NCBI GenBank assembly: GCA_964017235.1
Contig: OZ024931.1
Span: 100,644,221-100,708,220, forward strand
Reading direction: 5' to 3'
DNA: 64,000 nt
Source of the DNA: Sabellastarte sp. h YS-2021
Lineage: Eukaryota > Annelida > Polychaeta > Sabellida > Sabellidae
Shown: piece by piece, positions 34,771 to 45,771 of the stretch
Layout of the letters: each line of letters starts with the position of its first letter
Position numbering within the stretch: the stretch's first letter is position 1
Made by a program: the position numbers and the translations under genes
The notes under the pieces: generated by a model
Database searches by the model: none
Seen by the model: the letters and a program-made list of their open reading frames with translations, nothing else
Told to the model about the DNA's origin: nothing

Positions 34771-34867
34771 GTTTACTCAGTCTCCCAGTTGTACAAGAAA
34801 GACACTAAATTCTCAGACACAAGACAGTTTAAGTGTAAGCTTAAATGCTGTAGGTCATGTACTTTTT
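34771..34867 (+). pseudogene. DIRS C gag-pol linker, first piece (start of Cys-rich module)
   Basis: The sequence encodes (KFSDTRQ)FKCKLKCCRSCTF in the frame that leads to the pol Cys-rich module. It is cut by element S at 34868 and continues at 39841. Confidence 0.75.
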
Positions 34868-35279
34868 ATGTCAGCTGACTTGTCAGTCAGCTGACATTAT
34901 GTCGTCACTCGGCGGCGTGGGCGTACGCGTCCGCGTGAACAACTTCTCCTCCAAAACTACAAGGCCTAGAGACGTGCTGTTTTTTTTAAAAGATACCTTA
35001 TCTATCGAGGATGAAAAATTGTTCAAGGCATGCAAATCTGTCTGTTCATCTGTTTGCTAGAGACATTACAAGGGGGGTACCCCCACCAAAAGTGTGAAAA
35101 TTTCAACACTTAATCACAATTTTCTCAGTGACTATTGCAGGGATTTCTCACATATCTTGCATATATGTACTAGGCCACAGGTAGATTCTCTTGTGTGAGT
35201 ATGAGACCTGGATCTGTCTTACTTTTTTTTTAATAAATTTTTTTAATAATTTTTAATGCATTAAAATTCATGAAATCAT

Positions 35280-38200
35280 GCACAAAATCATTTATAACTT
35301 GAAAAGTGTTGCATTTAGAGCATTTTGTTAAAATATGTTATTCAGCTAATTTTTTCATAGCTACAATATGGTGAGTAAGTTGGGTGCCTGTCTCAATAGC
35401 TAAGTGAGTAATAGCTACTTTTGGGCTTTTCAGTAACTTCCATCATGAGTAAAATCACTTGTAACTTAAAAACTATTGCATTTAGAGAATTTCGTATAAA
35501 TATGTTATTCAGCTACTTTTGGGTCAGCTATAACATAGTAAAATTTTAGACCTGTAGCTCATGGCATAGCTGAGTAATAGCTACTTTTAGGTTATCACTG
35601 TTGAGTAAATCGCTTATAACTTCAAAACTATTGCATTTAGAGAATTTCGTATAAATATGTTATTCAGCTACTTTTGGGTCAGCTATAGCATAGTAAAATT
35701 TCAGACCTGTAGCTCATGGCATAGCTGAGTAATAGCTACTTTTAGGTTATCACTGTTGAGTAAATCGCTTATAACTTGGAAACTATTGCATTTACAGTAT
35801 TTTGTTTCAATATGTTATTCACCTATTTTGGGATCAGCTATAACATAGTGAAGTTTCAGATCTGTGGCTCATTGCATAGCTGAGTAATAGCTACTTTGAA
35901 GTTCTCACTATTGAGTAAATCACTTGTAACTTAAAACCTATTGCATTTAGAGAATTTCGTATAAATATGTTATTCAGCTACTTTTGGGCCAGCTATAACA
36001 TAGTGAAATTTCAGATCTGTAGGTCATGGCATAGCTGAGTAATAGCTACTTTAAAGTTCTCACTATTGAGTAAATCAGTTGTAATTGGAAAACTATTGCA
36101 TTTAGAGTATTTCGTATATATATGTTATTCAGCTACTTTTGGGTCAGCTATAACATAGTAGAATTTCAGACCTGTAGCTCATGGCATAGCTGAGTAATAG
36201 CTACTTTTAGGTCATCACTATTGAGTAAATCAGTTGTAACTTGAAAACTATTGCATTTACAGTATTTTGCTTAAATATGTTGTTCACCTACTTTTGGGTC
36301 AGCTATAACATAGTGAAATTTCAGATCTGTAGGTCATGGCACAGCTGAGTAATAGCTACTTTGAAGTTCTCTCTATTGAGTAAATCAGTTGTAATTGGAA
36401 AACTATTGCATTTACAGAATTTCGTATAAATATGTTATTCAGCTACTTTTGGGTCAGCTATAACATAGTAAAATTTCAGACCTGTAGCTCATGGCATAGC
36501 TGAGTAATAGCTACTTTTAGGTTATCACTATTGAGTAAATCAGTTGTAACTTCAAAACTATTGCATTTACAGTATTTTGCTTAAATATGTTGTTCACCTA
36601 CTTTTGGGTCAGCTATAACATAGTAAAATTTCAGACCTGTAGCTCATTGCATAGCTGAGTAATAACTACTTTGAGGTTCTCACTATTGAGTAAATCAGTT
36701 GTAATTGCAAAACTATTGCATTTAGAGAATTTAGTATAAATATGTTATTCAGCTACTTTTGGGCCAGCTATAACATAGTGAAATTTCAGATCTGTAGGTC
36801 ATGGCATAGCTGAGTAATAGCTACTTTAAAGTTCTCACTATTGAGTAAATCAGTTGTAATTGGAAAACTATTGCATTTAGAGTATTTCGTATATATATGT
36901 TATTCAGCTACTTTTGGGTCAGCTATAACATAGTAGAATTTCAGACCTGTAGCTCATTGCATAGCTGAGTAATAACTACTTTGAGGTTTTCACTATTGAG
37001 TAAATCAGTTGTAATTGCAAAACTATTGCATTTAGAGAATTTAGTATAAATATGTTATTCAGCTACTTTTGGGCCAGCTATAACATAGTGAAATTTCAGA
37101 TCTGTAGGTCATGGCACAGCTGAGTAATAGCTACTTTGAAGTTCTCTCTATTGAGTAAATCAGTTGTAATTGGAAAACTATTGCATTTACAGAATTTCGT
37201 ATAAATATGTTATTCAGCTACTTTTGGGTCAGCTATAACATAGTAAAATTTCAGACCTGTAGCTCATGGCATAGCTGAGTAATAGCTACTTTTAGGTTAT
37301 CACTATTGAGTAAATCAGTTGTAACTTCAAAACTATTGCATTTACAGTATTTTGCTTAAATATGTTGTTCACCTACTTTTGGGTCAGCTATAACATAGTA
37401 AAATTTCAGACCTGTAGCTCATTGCATAGCTGAGTAATAACTACTTTGAGGTTCTCACTATTGAGTAAATCAGTTGTAATTGCAAAACTATTGCATTTAG
37501 AGAATTTAGTATAAATATGTTATTCAGCTACTTTTGGGTCAGCTATAACATAGTAAAATTTCAGACCTGTAGCTCATGGCATAGCTGAGTAATAGCTACT
37601 TTTAGGTCATCACTATTGAGTAAATCAGTTGTAACTTGAAAACTATTGCATGTACAGTATTTTGCTTAAATATGTTGTTCACCTACTTTTGGGTCAGCTA
37701 TAACATAGTAAAATTTCAGACCTGTAGCTCATGGCATAGCTGAGTAATAGCTACTTTGAGGTTATCACTGTTGAGTAAATCGCTTATAACTTGGAAATTA
37801 TTGCATTTAGAGTATTTTGTTTCAATATGTTATTCACCTATTTTGGGGTCAGCTATAACATAGTGAAGTTCCAGACCTGTGACTCATTGCATAGCTGAGT
37901 AATAGCTACTTTGAAGTTCTCAATGTTGAGCAAATCACTTATAATTTGAAAACTATTGCATTTAGAGAATTTAGTATAAATATGTTATTCAGCTACTTTT
38001 GGGTCAGCTATAACATAGTAAAATTTCAGACCTGTAGCTCGTGGCATAGCTGAGTAATAGCTACTTTTAGGTTATCACTGTTGAGTAAATCACTTATAAC
38101 TTGGAAACTATTGCATTTAGAGTATTTTGTTGCAATATGTTATTCACCTATTTTGGGGTCAGCTATAACATAGTGAAGTTCCAAACCTGTGGCTCATTGC

Positions 38201-38865
38201 ATAGCTGAGTAATAGCTACTTTGAAGTTCTCACTGTTGAGTAAATCAGTTGTAATTGGAAAACTATTGCCTTTACAAAAATTTGTGCAAATATGTTATTC
38301 AGCTACTTTTGGGTCAGCTATAACATAGTGAAATTACAGACCTGTAGCTCATGGCACAACTGAGCAATAGCTATTCTCAGGCACTGACTGTTGAGTAAAT
38401 CGGCTATAACTTGAAAAATATTGCATTTGGAGTATTTTGTTAAAATATATTGTTCACCTACTTTTGGGTTAGCTATAACATAGTGAAATTACAGACCTAT
38501 AGCTCATGGCATAGCGGAGCAATAGCTATTTTCAGGTTCTCACTATTGAGTAAATCAGTTGTAACTTGAAAACTATTGCATTTACAGTATTTTGCTTAAA
38601 TATGTTGTTCACCTACTTTTAGGTCAGCTATAACAGAGCAAAAATTCAGACATGTAGCTCATTGCATAGCTGAGTAATAGTTACTTTGAGGTTCTCACTC
38701 TTGAGTAAATCAGTAGTAACTTGAAAACTATTACATTTAGAGTATTTTGTTAAATATGTTATTCACAGACGTTTTGGTCAGCTATAACATAGTGAAATTG
38801 CAGACCTCTATGTCATGGCATAGCTGAGCAATAGCTTCTTTCAGGTTCTCACTGTTGAGTAAATC
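35280..38865. repeat. S-type satellite array, 155 bp x about 23
   Basis: GGGTCAGCTATAACATAG-type anchors at 35521, 35676, 35830, 35986, 36141, 36296 and 36451 give periods of 154-156 bp. Variant monomers (TTTAGAG..TTCGTATA against TTTACAG..TTTGCTTA) alternate, and longer blocks repeat, for example 36390-36780 against 37170-37560. Confidence 0.95.
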
Positions 38866-39690
38866 ATTGTATCCAACCTGTAGGAAATCATGGGCTGGGA
38901 ATCTGTTAATATGGTCCGATTTGACCTTGGAACCCTCCTTCAAGGTCAAATGAGGATAGCCAAACATAAAAGTGCTTATAACTCGCTTATTATTGGTCCT
39001 AGAGGTTTGGAATGAAAACCAACCTATAGAAACTCATGAGCTGGGAATTTTTTGGTGTGGTCGGATTTCACCTTGGACCCCTCCTTCAAGGTCAAATGAG
39101 GATAGCCAAACTTAAAAGTGCTTATAACTCGCTTATTATTGGTCCTAGAGGTTTGGAATGGAAAACCAACCTATAGAAAATCATGGGCTGGGAATCTTTT
39201 GGTGTGGTCAGATTTCACCTTAGACCCCTCCTTCCAGGTCAAACGAAGATAGCCAAACTTAAAGTGCTTATAACTCGCGTATTATTGGTCTTGGAGGTTT
39301 GGGATGGTAAACCAACATATAGGAAATCATGGGCTGGGATTCTTTTGGTGTGGTCAGATTTGACCTGGGACCCCTCCTTCAAGGTCAATTGAGGATAGCC
39401 AAACTTACAATTGCTTAGAACTCGCTTATTATTGGTCCTACAGGTTTGGGATGGTAAACAAGCTACAGGAAATCATGGCTGGGAATTTTTTTGTGTGGTC
39501 GGATTTGACCTTGGACCCCTCCGTCAAGGTCAAACAAGGATAGCCAAACTTAAAAAGTGCCTATGACTCACTTATTATTGGTCCGAGAGGTTTGGGATGG
39601 TAAACCATCCTAAATTCTTTGGCTGGGAATCTTTTGGTATGGTCAGATTTGACCTTTGGACCCCTTCTTCATGGTCGAACGAGGATATTG
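38866..39690. repeat. T-type satellite array inside element S
   Basis: About 5.5 monomers with TATAACTCGCTTATTATTGG and the GACCTTGGACCCCTCCTTCAAGGTC palindrome. S-type sequence resumes at about 39690. Confidence 0.9.
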
Positions 39691-39840
39691 CATTTATAGT
39701 ATTTCTTTAAATATTTTTAACCTACTTTTTACACTTAAACAATTACCTTGTTACTTTATTTCATAATACCATTTGCAGGGCACAACTTTTTTGTCCTTTT
39801 TTTCTGTCAGCTTCGGAATATCTTTCGAACATGCTGTTCA

Positions 39841-42800
39841 GTTATTGTACCAACTTACAAAGAGAAATTAAAGTATGTGAAAAATGTTTTCTGTGTCAAT
39901 CCCTTGTCTTTTGCAAGTACTGTACAAAATGCCAAACATGTTGCTCAAAATCAACCTGTAGGGGCATGACTTCAAAATTTTTGGCAAACTTGGTTGGATC
40001 TGGGTGCCAGTCCGAAAGTTGTTCAAATCCGGAGAGAGGGTTATCCCCTCCCCTTTCGGACTCGGCCAAAACTCACACGTTTTGCCACTGTCATAAGCCG
40101 TTATGTCAATCCCCACAGGAACAGCTACCTGTTGGAGGCATTACATCAGCTTATAGACAAGAACGCAGTGGAACTAGTACAAAATCAAAAATCTCAGGGC
40201 TTTTTCAACCAACTATTTTTAGTCCCAAAACCAAACAACAAGTGGAGGCCTATACTAGATCTGAGCAATATAAATCTCTTCCTCAAGGTGGAGAAATTAA
40301 AAATGGAGACACCGGAAACCATCAGGACTTCCCTCCAACAAGGGGAGTGGGTGACCTCAATAGACTTCAAGGACGCCTACTTTCATATCCCAATACAGGA
40401 ACAGTCCAGAAAATATCTGAGATTTCATGTAGAGGGTCGAACTTACCAGTTCAAAGCTCTGCCCTTTGGTCTGTCCACAGCACCTATGGAGTTCACTGTG
40501 GTAGCAAAGGAGGTGAAACTGATGGCCATACACAAGGGTATAAGAATCCACCAGTACCTAGACGACTGGTTGGTGAGAGCCAGATCCCACCAAACCTGTC
40601 TCCAGCATACCCAAACTCTAGTGAAAATGTGTCAAGACCTAGTTTGGCTGGTAAATGTAGAGAAATCAGAGCTGGAGCCCAAACAAGTCTTCAATTTTGT
40701 AGGCAACCAGTTCGACCTCAGGTCCAGTCGGGTCTGACCAACACCGGAACGGTGGCAGAACCTTCAGGAGAAAATAATAATAATAATACCCAGGTCCCTG
40801 CACCCACACTTACAATGGTGGCTGGAGGAGAGCATTGTGCTCCAAGGTCGACCATTACACCCAATAAAACATGCTCTGCAAGTCTTTACAGACTCATCAA
40901 ACGAAGGGTGGGGCGCTCACTTAAACGAACGCACTGCAAGAGGGTCCTGGTCTCTGCCAGAAAGCAAGCTGCATATAAACTATCTGGAACTAAAAGCAGT
41001 CTTCCTGGCTCTGAAAGAGTTCCAAGACCTCTGTTCAAACCAGATAGTACTGGTGGCAACCGACAACACCACAGTAGTGTCATACATAAACAAGGAAGGA
41101 GGCATGAGGTCAGGTCCACTATGTGCCCTCCTGTGGAGAATCTTGACCTGGTGTACCAGCAAACAAGTAACTCTAAAGGCCTGACACATTCCAGGCCGGC
41201 TGAATGTGGTAGCAGACAAACTATCCAGGCTAGGCCAGACCATCCAGACAGAATGGTCCTTTCTTCCAGAGGTCTTCCGAACAATATGCAGCAGGTGGCA
41301 CCGGCCTCAAATAGACCTATTTGCCATGAGGTTCAACAACAAGCTGCCCCTGTTTGTTTCACCAGTACCGGATCCCCTGGCCACAGCAGTGGACGCACTC
41401 AGTCTACTATGGGAGGATCTGGACGCATACGCCTTCCCACCAGCAGCCATATTGGGCAAAGTGGTGGAGAAGTTGCAGGACTCCCCATGCAAAAGAATCA
41501 TTCTGATTGCCCCGGGGTGGCCGAACATGCCTTGGTTTTGGGACCTGGTGACCATGTCCACTCGAATCCCACTGTGGCTGCCCAACCTGCCCAACCTTTT
41601 AACTCAGCCCTTCAACCAGATCCCTCACAGAAATCTGGCAAACCTGAATCTCCATGCATGGCTCCTAGAGTCTCAGCAATTAAAGAGCAGGGCTTCTCTG
41701 AGGCAGTGGCAGCTAGAATTCAGGCTCCTCACAGAAGATCAACCAGATCAGTCTATGAGACAAAGTGGGCCATTTTTCCAATGGTGCATCACTAATCAGG
41801 TGGACTTCAGGGCACCCCCTGTAAAGTCAGTGGCTGACTTGTTAATGTACCTGTTTCAGGACAGGAAGTTACAGCCCAGTACCATTGATGGCTACAGGTC
41901 TGTCATTGCTGATAAATTAGGAAACTCAGCCATTAACATCAGCAAAGATGAAAATCTCACCCGTCTCTTGGATAGTTTTCACAGAGACAGACCCAAAGGC
42001 CGGAGGGGAATCCCCTCTTGGACAAAGTTGGGGTTTTACGTCCCGTTCAACAGCCAGGGTCATATTGGGACAGGTCCTCAGAATTGCCACTTGTGGGACT
42101 CGAACCCACAGAGGTGACAGCCTATGATTAGATGCCAAACTTGCTAACCACTAGGCCACTGAGGACCTCTAGAATCCCCTCTTGGAACCTTTCCCTGGTT
42201 CTACACCAGCTGACAAAGGCTCCCTTTGAGCCTATCAGAGAGGCCTCCTTGAAGCATTTGACCTTCAATACAGTCTTCCTATTAGCCCTTGGGTCAGGCA
42301 AATGCAGAAGTGAAATTCATGTGTGGCAAAACAAGAACATCAGGCACCAGTCTGACTGGTCTAAGGTGTCCCTGTTCCCATCACCCAGCTTTCTGTCCAA
42401 GAATTAGCTGGCCAAAGAGGGTCCAGACAGTGTGGCCCCAGTGGTTATACCAGCCCTGGCCCCAACTCTGGATAGATCCCTCAAGTCTGACAGGTCTCTC
42501 TGTCCGGTCAGAGCCGTGCGCTACTATTTGGATAGGACCTCAGACCTCAGGCAGAATAAAGAGTTGGTCTTTGTCTCCTTCAAGAAAGGTTTCGACAAAG
42601 ACATCTCACCTGCCACTATCTCCTCATGGATCAAGCAGACTGTGATCCTACGTTTTGAGCTCTCAGATCAAGAGGCCCACACCTTGCATCAGGTCAAAGC
42701 CCATGATGTCAGGGCCTTTGCTGCTTCTAAGGCCTTCCAGTCGGGAGTCTCCTTGGAACAAATCTTGTCAGCCTGCCACTGGAAATCACATAATACCTTC

Positions 42801-42890
42801 ACACAATTTTATCTGAAGGATGTGGCTTGGGCTGACTCAGAGCTCTACCACCTGGGACCTGTAGTGGCTGCTCAGCAGATCCACCAGTAG
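39841..42890 (+). pseudogene. DIRS C pol pseudogene: Cys-rich module, RT, RNase H, tyrosine recombinase
   Basis: The Cys-rich module (VCEKCFLCQSLVFCKYC) is followed, in another frame from 39994, by RT (GFFNQLFLVPKP). Motif A has Asp at 40363-40365, ALPFGLSTAP is near 40453, and the motif C Asp pair is at 40561-40566. The thumb is shortened by about 45 residues around an (ATA)5 run. RNase H has its first Asp at 40891-40893, then LELKAV, ATDNTTVV and NVVADKLSR. YR runs from about 41690: GKCRSEIH (Arg kept), AHDVRAFAASKAF and HWKSHNTFTQFYL. Broken by TGA 40735, TGA 41182, a SINE at 42022-42171 and TAG 42405. The other residues I can check look intact. Stop of YR at 42888. Confidence 0.9.
42022..42171 (-). 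mobile_element. tRNA-derived SINE in DIRS C YR
   Basis: On the minus strand GTGGCCTAGTGGTTAGCA (A box) and GGGTTCGAGTCCCACA (B box) are about 45 bp apart, followed by a short body ending GACGTAAAACCCCAACTTT. It is flanked by perfect 14-bp duplications GAATCCCCTCTTGG (42008-42021 and 42172-42185), as made by LINE-driven insertion. Length 150 bp. Confidence 0.92.
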
Positions 42891-42996
42891 TCCAGGACAT
42901 AGAGGAGATTTGTACATATGTAAATAGTTGTACATATGTAAATATTTGTACATATAGTTAAGAAGCATTGTTCAAAAAAAAAAAAAACTCTGACGT

Positions 42997-43010
42997 GCTT
43001 CCTTCGGGAG
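42997..43010 (+). promoter_or_regulatory. Conserved UUCG-tetraloop hairpin 3' of YR (element C)
   Basis: CTTCC-TTCG-GGAGG, identical to 1334-1347 in A. It is preceded by an A run and followed by the conserved block GGACTGGACTCATCCCTCTC. Confidence 0.5.
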
Positions 43011-43251
43011 GTTTATTCTATGGGACTGGACTCATCCCTCTCTTTCCCTACCTCAGAGCAGGTCTGTTTAAAAAGGGGGGGGGGGTCGTCTTGGACCAGG
43101 TAACCGGTTTCTGTTAACCGATTATGGCCTTAAGGGTTTTTGACCTCAAGGTCAACCCAGGCTTGAAAAGAAAAATTTGTTAGTTCTGTTTAGGAGTTCA
43201 TCTAAGTCCCTAGTAACTTACCCGCCGACCAAGCAGTAGTTATTCAGCAAT

Positions 43252-43340
43252 TGTCCATTGGATAGGATGTATTAACACAATAAAATTGCAAATTTAATAA
43301 GTAAATTAAATTTTTATAGGTTAATACCCTACCCAGTGGA
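43252..43340. repeat. ICR of DIRS C
   Basis: GATAGGATGTATTAACACAA joined to TTTTTATAGGTTAATACCC. The right ITR follows to 43628 and includes GGCGGGCCGGTCTGCACC. Confidence 0.85.
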
Positions 43341-43628
43341 CACACAAGACCCTCCCACCGACCCCGCTATCAGCTTACTAGGGGTGTAAATATGTTTAGA
43401 CAACAAAAAAGATGCTATGACATCAAGCTGTCTATACAGGAAGGAAGTACGATGCGCCACCTGGCGAGTGCACAATGGGACCGGCCAGCTTGTGAGGGGA
43501 TTATGCACTCATATAAGGCGACTTTTTCTGTCATTTGGCGGGCCGGTCTGCACCGACCGGATTAGCAATTGTCCATTGGATAGGGTATTAACTTATAAAA
43601 ATTTAATTTACTTATTAAATTTGCAATT

Positions 43629-43885
43629 CTGTATGTGTGACTTCCAATGTTGTTTGTCCTGGTGTGACTCCTGTACATTTTCCAACAAAATTGTCAAGGT
43701 ACTTGCAAAAAAAGCATAAGGCCTTTATTAAAATAGAAAAGAATGAAGCTTGTGAAAAGTGCTTCTATTGTAGATCATTGTTGTTCTGTCCCCAGTGTCT
43801 TAAATGCCCTCAATGTTGCATTCACTCAACCTGCGGGTGGTCACATGCAAAAATTTTGGTAGACTTGGGATCATCTGGATGAGAA
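43629..43885 (+). pseudogene. DIRS G pol, Cys-rich module
   Basis: Begins exactly at C's right end, with CDFQCCLSWCDSCTF, and continues EACEKCFYCRSLLFC, then CLKCPQCC and STCGW. The cysteine spacing matches B and C. The ORF ends at a TGA (43880) as RT begins in another frame. Confidence 0.8.
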
Positions 43886-44680
43886 TCAAAAAGTGGTCAC
43901 GATCTTGAAGGACGGTTAGGTGCTCTCATTCAAGATCAGACCTACTCTCACCAGGATCCGTTGATTATTAGCGGATATGAAAATTCCCCCCCTGCCCCCA
44001 GGAACAGCTACCTGGAGGAGACTTTGGATTTCTGGATCCAGAAACAGACAATAGAAATAGTGCAGGTTCAATCCTTCCAGGCCTTTTTCAACAGGTTGTT
44101 TCTGGTACCCAAACACAACAACATATGGCTTCCCATTCTTGATCTGAGTACTCTGAACTGTTTTTTTTTCATTGAAAACCTTCAAAAAGCTTCAGTGCCT
44201 TGGCAGATGTTTACATCAATTTCGCCGCTTTATAAATGTCTATGAGAATGTCTTTGCACTCAGGGGAATGAGTGACTTCTCTGGACTTTAGCGACCCATA
44301 TTTCCACACTCCCATAGCCCAAAGGTCATGAAAATTTCTGAGATTCTATTTATAAGGCGAAATTTATCAGTTAAAAGCCCTCCCCTTTGGTCTCTAAACA
44401 GATTCAGTGGAGTTTACTTGTGTGGTCAAAGAGGTCAAGTTAATGGCTCAAACAAGGAGTATAAAAATCCACCAGTACCTAGATAAGAGCCCAAACAAAA
44501 GAATCCTGCAACCAGGACACTCAATCTATCCTGGCCCTTTGTCAGGAGTTGGGTTGGGTGGTCAATCTCACCAAGTCAGAGTTGGAACCGAAACAGACTT
44601 TCGACTTTGTAGGTTATCAATACAATCTCTTGCAGTCTGGTCAGGCCCACCCAAAGCAAGTCACTGCAACAGAAACTTGT
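43886..44680 (+). pseudogene. DIRS G RT pseudogene
   Basis: Readable blocks: FFNRLFLVPKHNN (about 44086-44125), a disrupted motif A region, LKALPFGL-stop-T (about 44373-44400), VVKEVKLMA, and IHQYLDK. The last shows that YLDDW has become YLDK with the second catalytic Asp lost (about 44477-44488). SELEPKQTFDFVGYQYNL closes the palm. Confidence 0.85.
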
Positions 44681-45181
44681 CTCTCTGATGTCAAAACCAA
44701 CATGTCATGTGAGACAATTCATGGGTTTCTCACTGCAATAAAAAAACAGGTGCCCTTGGAAAGGAAAATCCCAGTTCCCAGATCTCTGAACCCTCATCTT
44801 CAGTGGTGGACCCAGGAAGCAAATATTCTTCCGGGTCAACCTTTGTGTCCCCTTCAGCATGCCCTTCAGGTCTTTATGGGCACCTTAAATGAAGACCTTG
44901 GTGCTGGCCTAGGAGACAACACAGTAAGAGGGACTCGGTCAGTTCCAAAAAGCAAGTTGCACATAAACTTTCTGGAACTAAAAGCCATTCTGCCAGCTCT
45001 AAAATGGTTCAAGCTCCTTGTTCAGGGAAAAACTGTGTTGATTGCCACAGACAACACCACAGTTGTAGCCTACAAAAACAAGTAGGGCGATATGAGATCA
45101 GGCTCACTTTGTGTCTTTCTATGGTAACTCCTTTCAAGGTACAATATAAGGCAGATTTTTCTGAAAGCCAGGCATATTCCA
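44681..45181 (+). pseudogene. DIRS G RNase H pseudogene, first part
   Basis: ALQVFMGTLNEDLGAGL replaces the usual VFTDSSNEGWGAH, so the first RNase H aspartate is lost. HINFLELKAILPAL, ATDNTTVVAYKNK and KARHIPG follow. H1 interrupts it at 45182. Confidence 0.85.
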
Positions 45182-45725
45182 GGGGCCGATTTCACAAAGG
45201 GACTTAAGTCCAGATTTAGACTTAAATTTAAGACTTTGGTCTTAAATTTTGTCAACAGAATGTTAAGTCTGTGGTCTTAGACTTAGCGGATTTCACAAGG
45301 CAGCTAAGTCCATGAAATTGCTAAGTCAGTGGACTTAACTTTAAGTCTGTGAGGTAGTGGGCTTAAATTTTGTAAAGAGGTCTTAAATATGGCCGCCATA
45401 AACTTTTCTCCACTTCAAAATTTGAAATGGCTGTAAATAAAGTATAATTATAAAGAACACTTTACTGAAGTAGTCTTTGGGAAGCGTATATGATGTAATA
45501 AGGTTTTCTATTTCAAAACAGTACTTATCCTCAGATAAAATACATCAAATGAAGGATATAAAAGGTCATATAACACAGAAAACCACTGTGGTTATTTGAT
45601 AAGCTAAGTCACCCTTTGTGAAATCCATTTAAGTCCCAGACCTAGCTAAGACCAAAGTCTTAGATTAAAGTCCAAGACTTAGCCAATAAAGGGACTTAGT
45701 TTAAGTCCTTTAGTGAAATCACCCC
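45182..45725. mobile_element. MITE-like element H1, 544 bp
   Basis: Ends GGGGCCGATTTCACAAAGGG and CCTTTAGTGAAATCACCCC are inverted copies. The interior is packed with CTTAAGTC/GACTTAAG motifs and a second, inner pair (GGATTTCACAAGG at 45289 and CCTTTGTGAAATCC at 45615). No ORF. It splits RNase H of G between RHIPG and GYLNVIADKL. Confidence 0.85.
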
Positions 45726-45771
45726 TGGTTATCTGAATGTAATTGCAGACAAACTCTTCCTTCGGGGTCAA
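45726..45771 (+). pseudogene. DIRS G RNase H, 46-bp island between H1 and H2
   Basis: Encodes GYLNVIADKLFLRGQ, the NVVADKLSRLGQ block of RNase H, isolated between two insertions. Confidence 0.8.

Larger units (their letters stand above)
34868..39840. mobile_element. Satellite-bearing element S inserted in DIRS C
   Basis: Its limits are set exactly by comparison with the uninterrupted inverted C linker at 29184-29413. The insertion of 4,973 bp replaces 36 bp. The head (34868-35270) contains TCAGCTGAC twice and GAGGATGAAAAATTGTTCAA, and recurs at 50197-50600 and in part at 49978-50145. An S array (35280-38865), a T-type array (38866-39680) and a tail follow; the tail (TACCATTTGCAGGGCACAAC) recurs at 53500 and, diverged, at 55050. 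No coding capacity. The class is unknown; a Helitron-like or TIR mechanism cannot be decided. Confidence 0.75.
26569..43628 (+). mobile_element. DIRS element C (nested in G)
   Basis: Left terminus TTTTATTGCGTTAATACATC at 26569. Right terminus ending ACTTATTAAATTTGCAATT at about 43628. Flanked on the left by G gag and on the right by G's Cys-rich module. Gag is at 26896-29062, pol at 39841-42890. Between them lie DIRS D and element S. ICR at 43252-43340. Confidence 0.9.

Noticed and set aside
34857-35060. 67-codon ORF in the S head
   Set aside because: The second S head (50197-50600) does not keep the same frame, so coding is unlikely.
35280-38865. CRISPR-like array
   Set aside because: Monomers are contiguous 155-bp satellite units with no spacers, in an animal genome.
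39831-41795. 654-codon ORF as a separate protein
   Set aside because: Only its first part (Cys-rich module) has homologs in B and G; the rest overlaps RT-RH out of frame. Recorded as a finding to test, not as a gene.
42022-42171. Functional tRNA gene
   Set aside because: The promoter boxes are present but the cloverleaf is incomplete and a SINE body with target duplications is clear.
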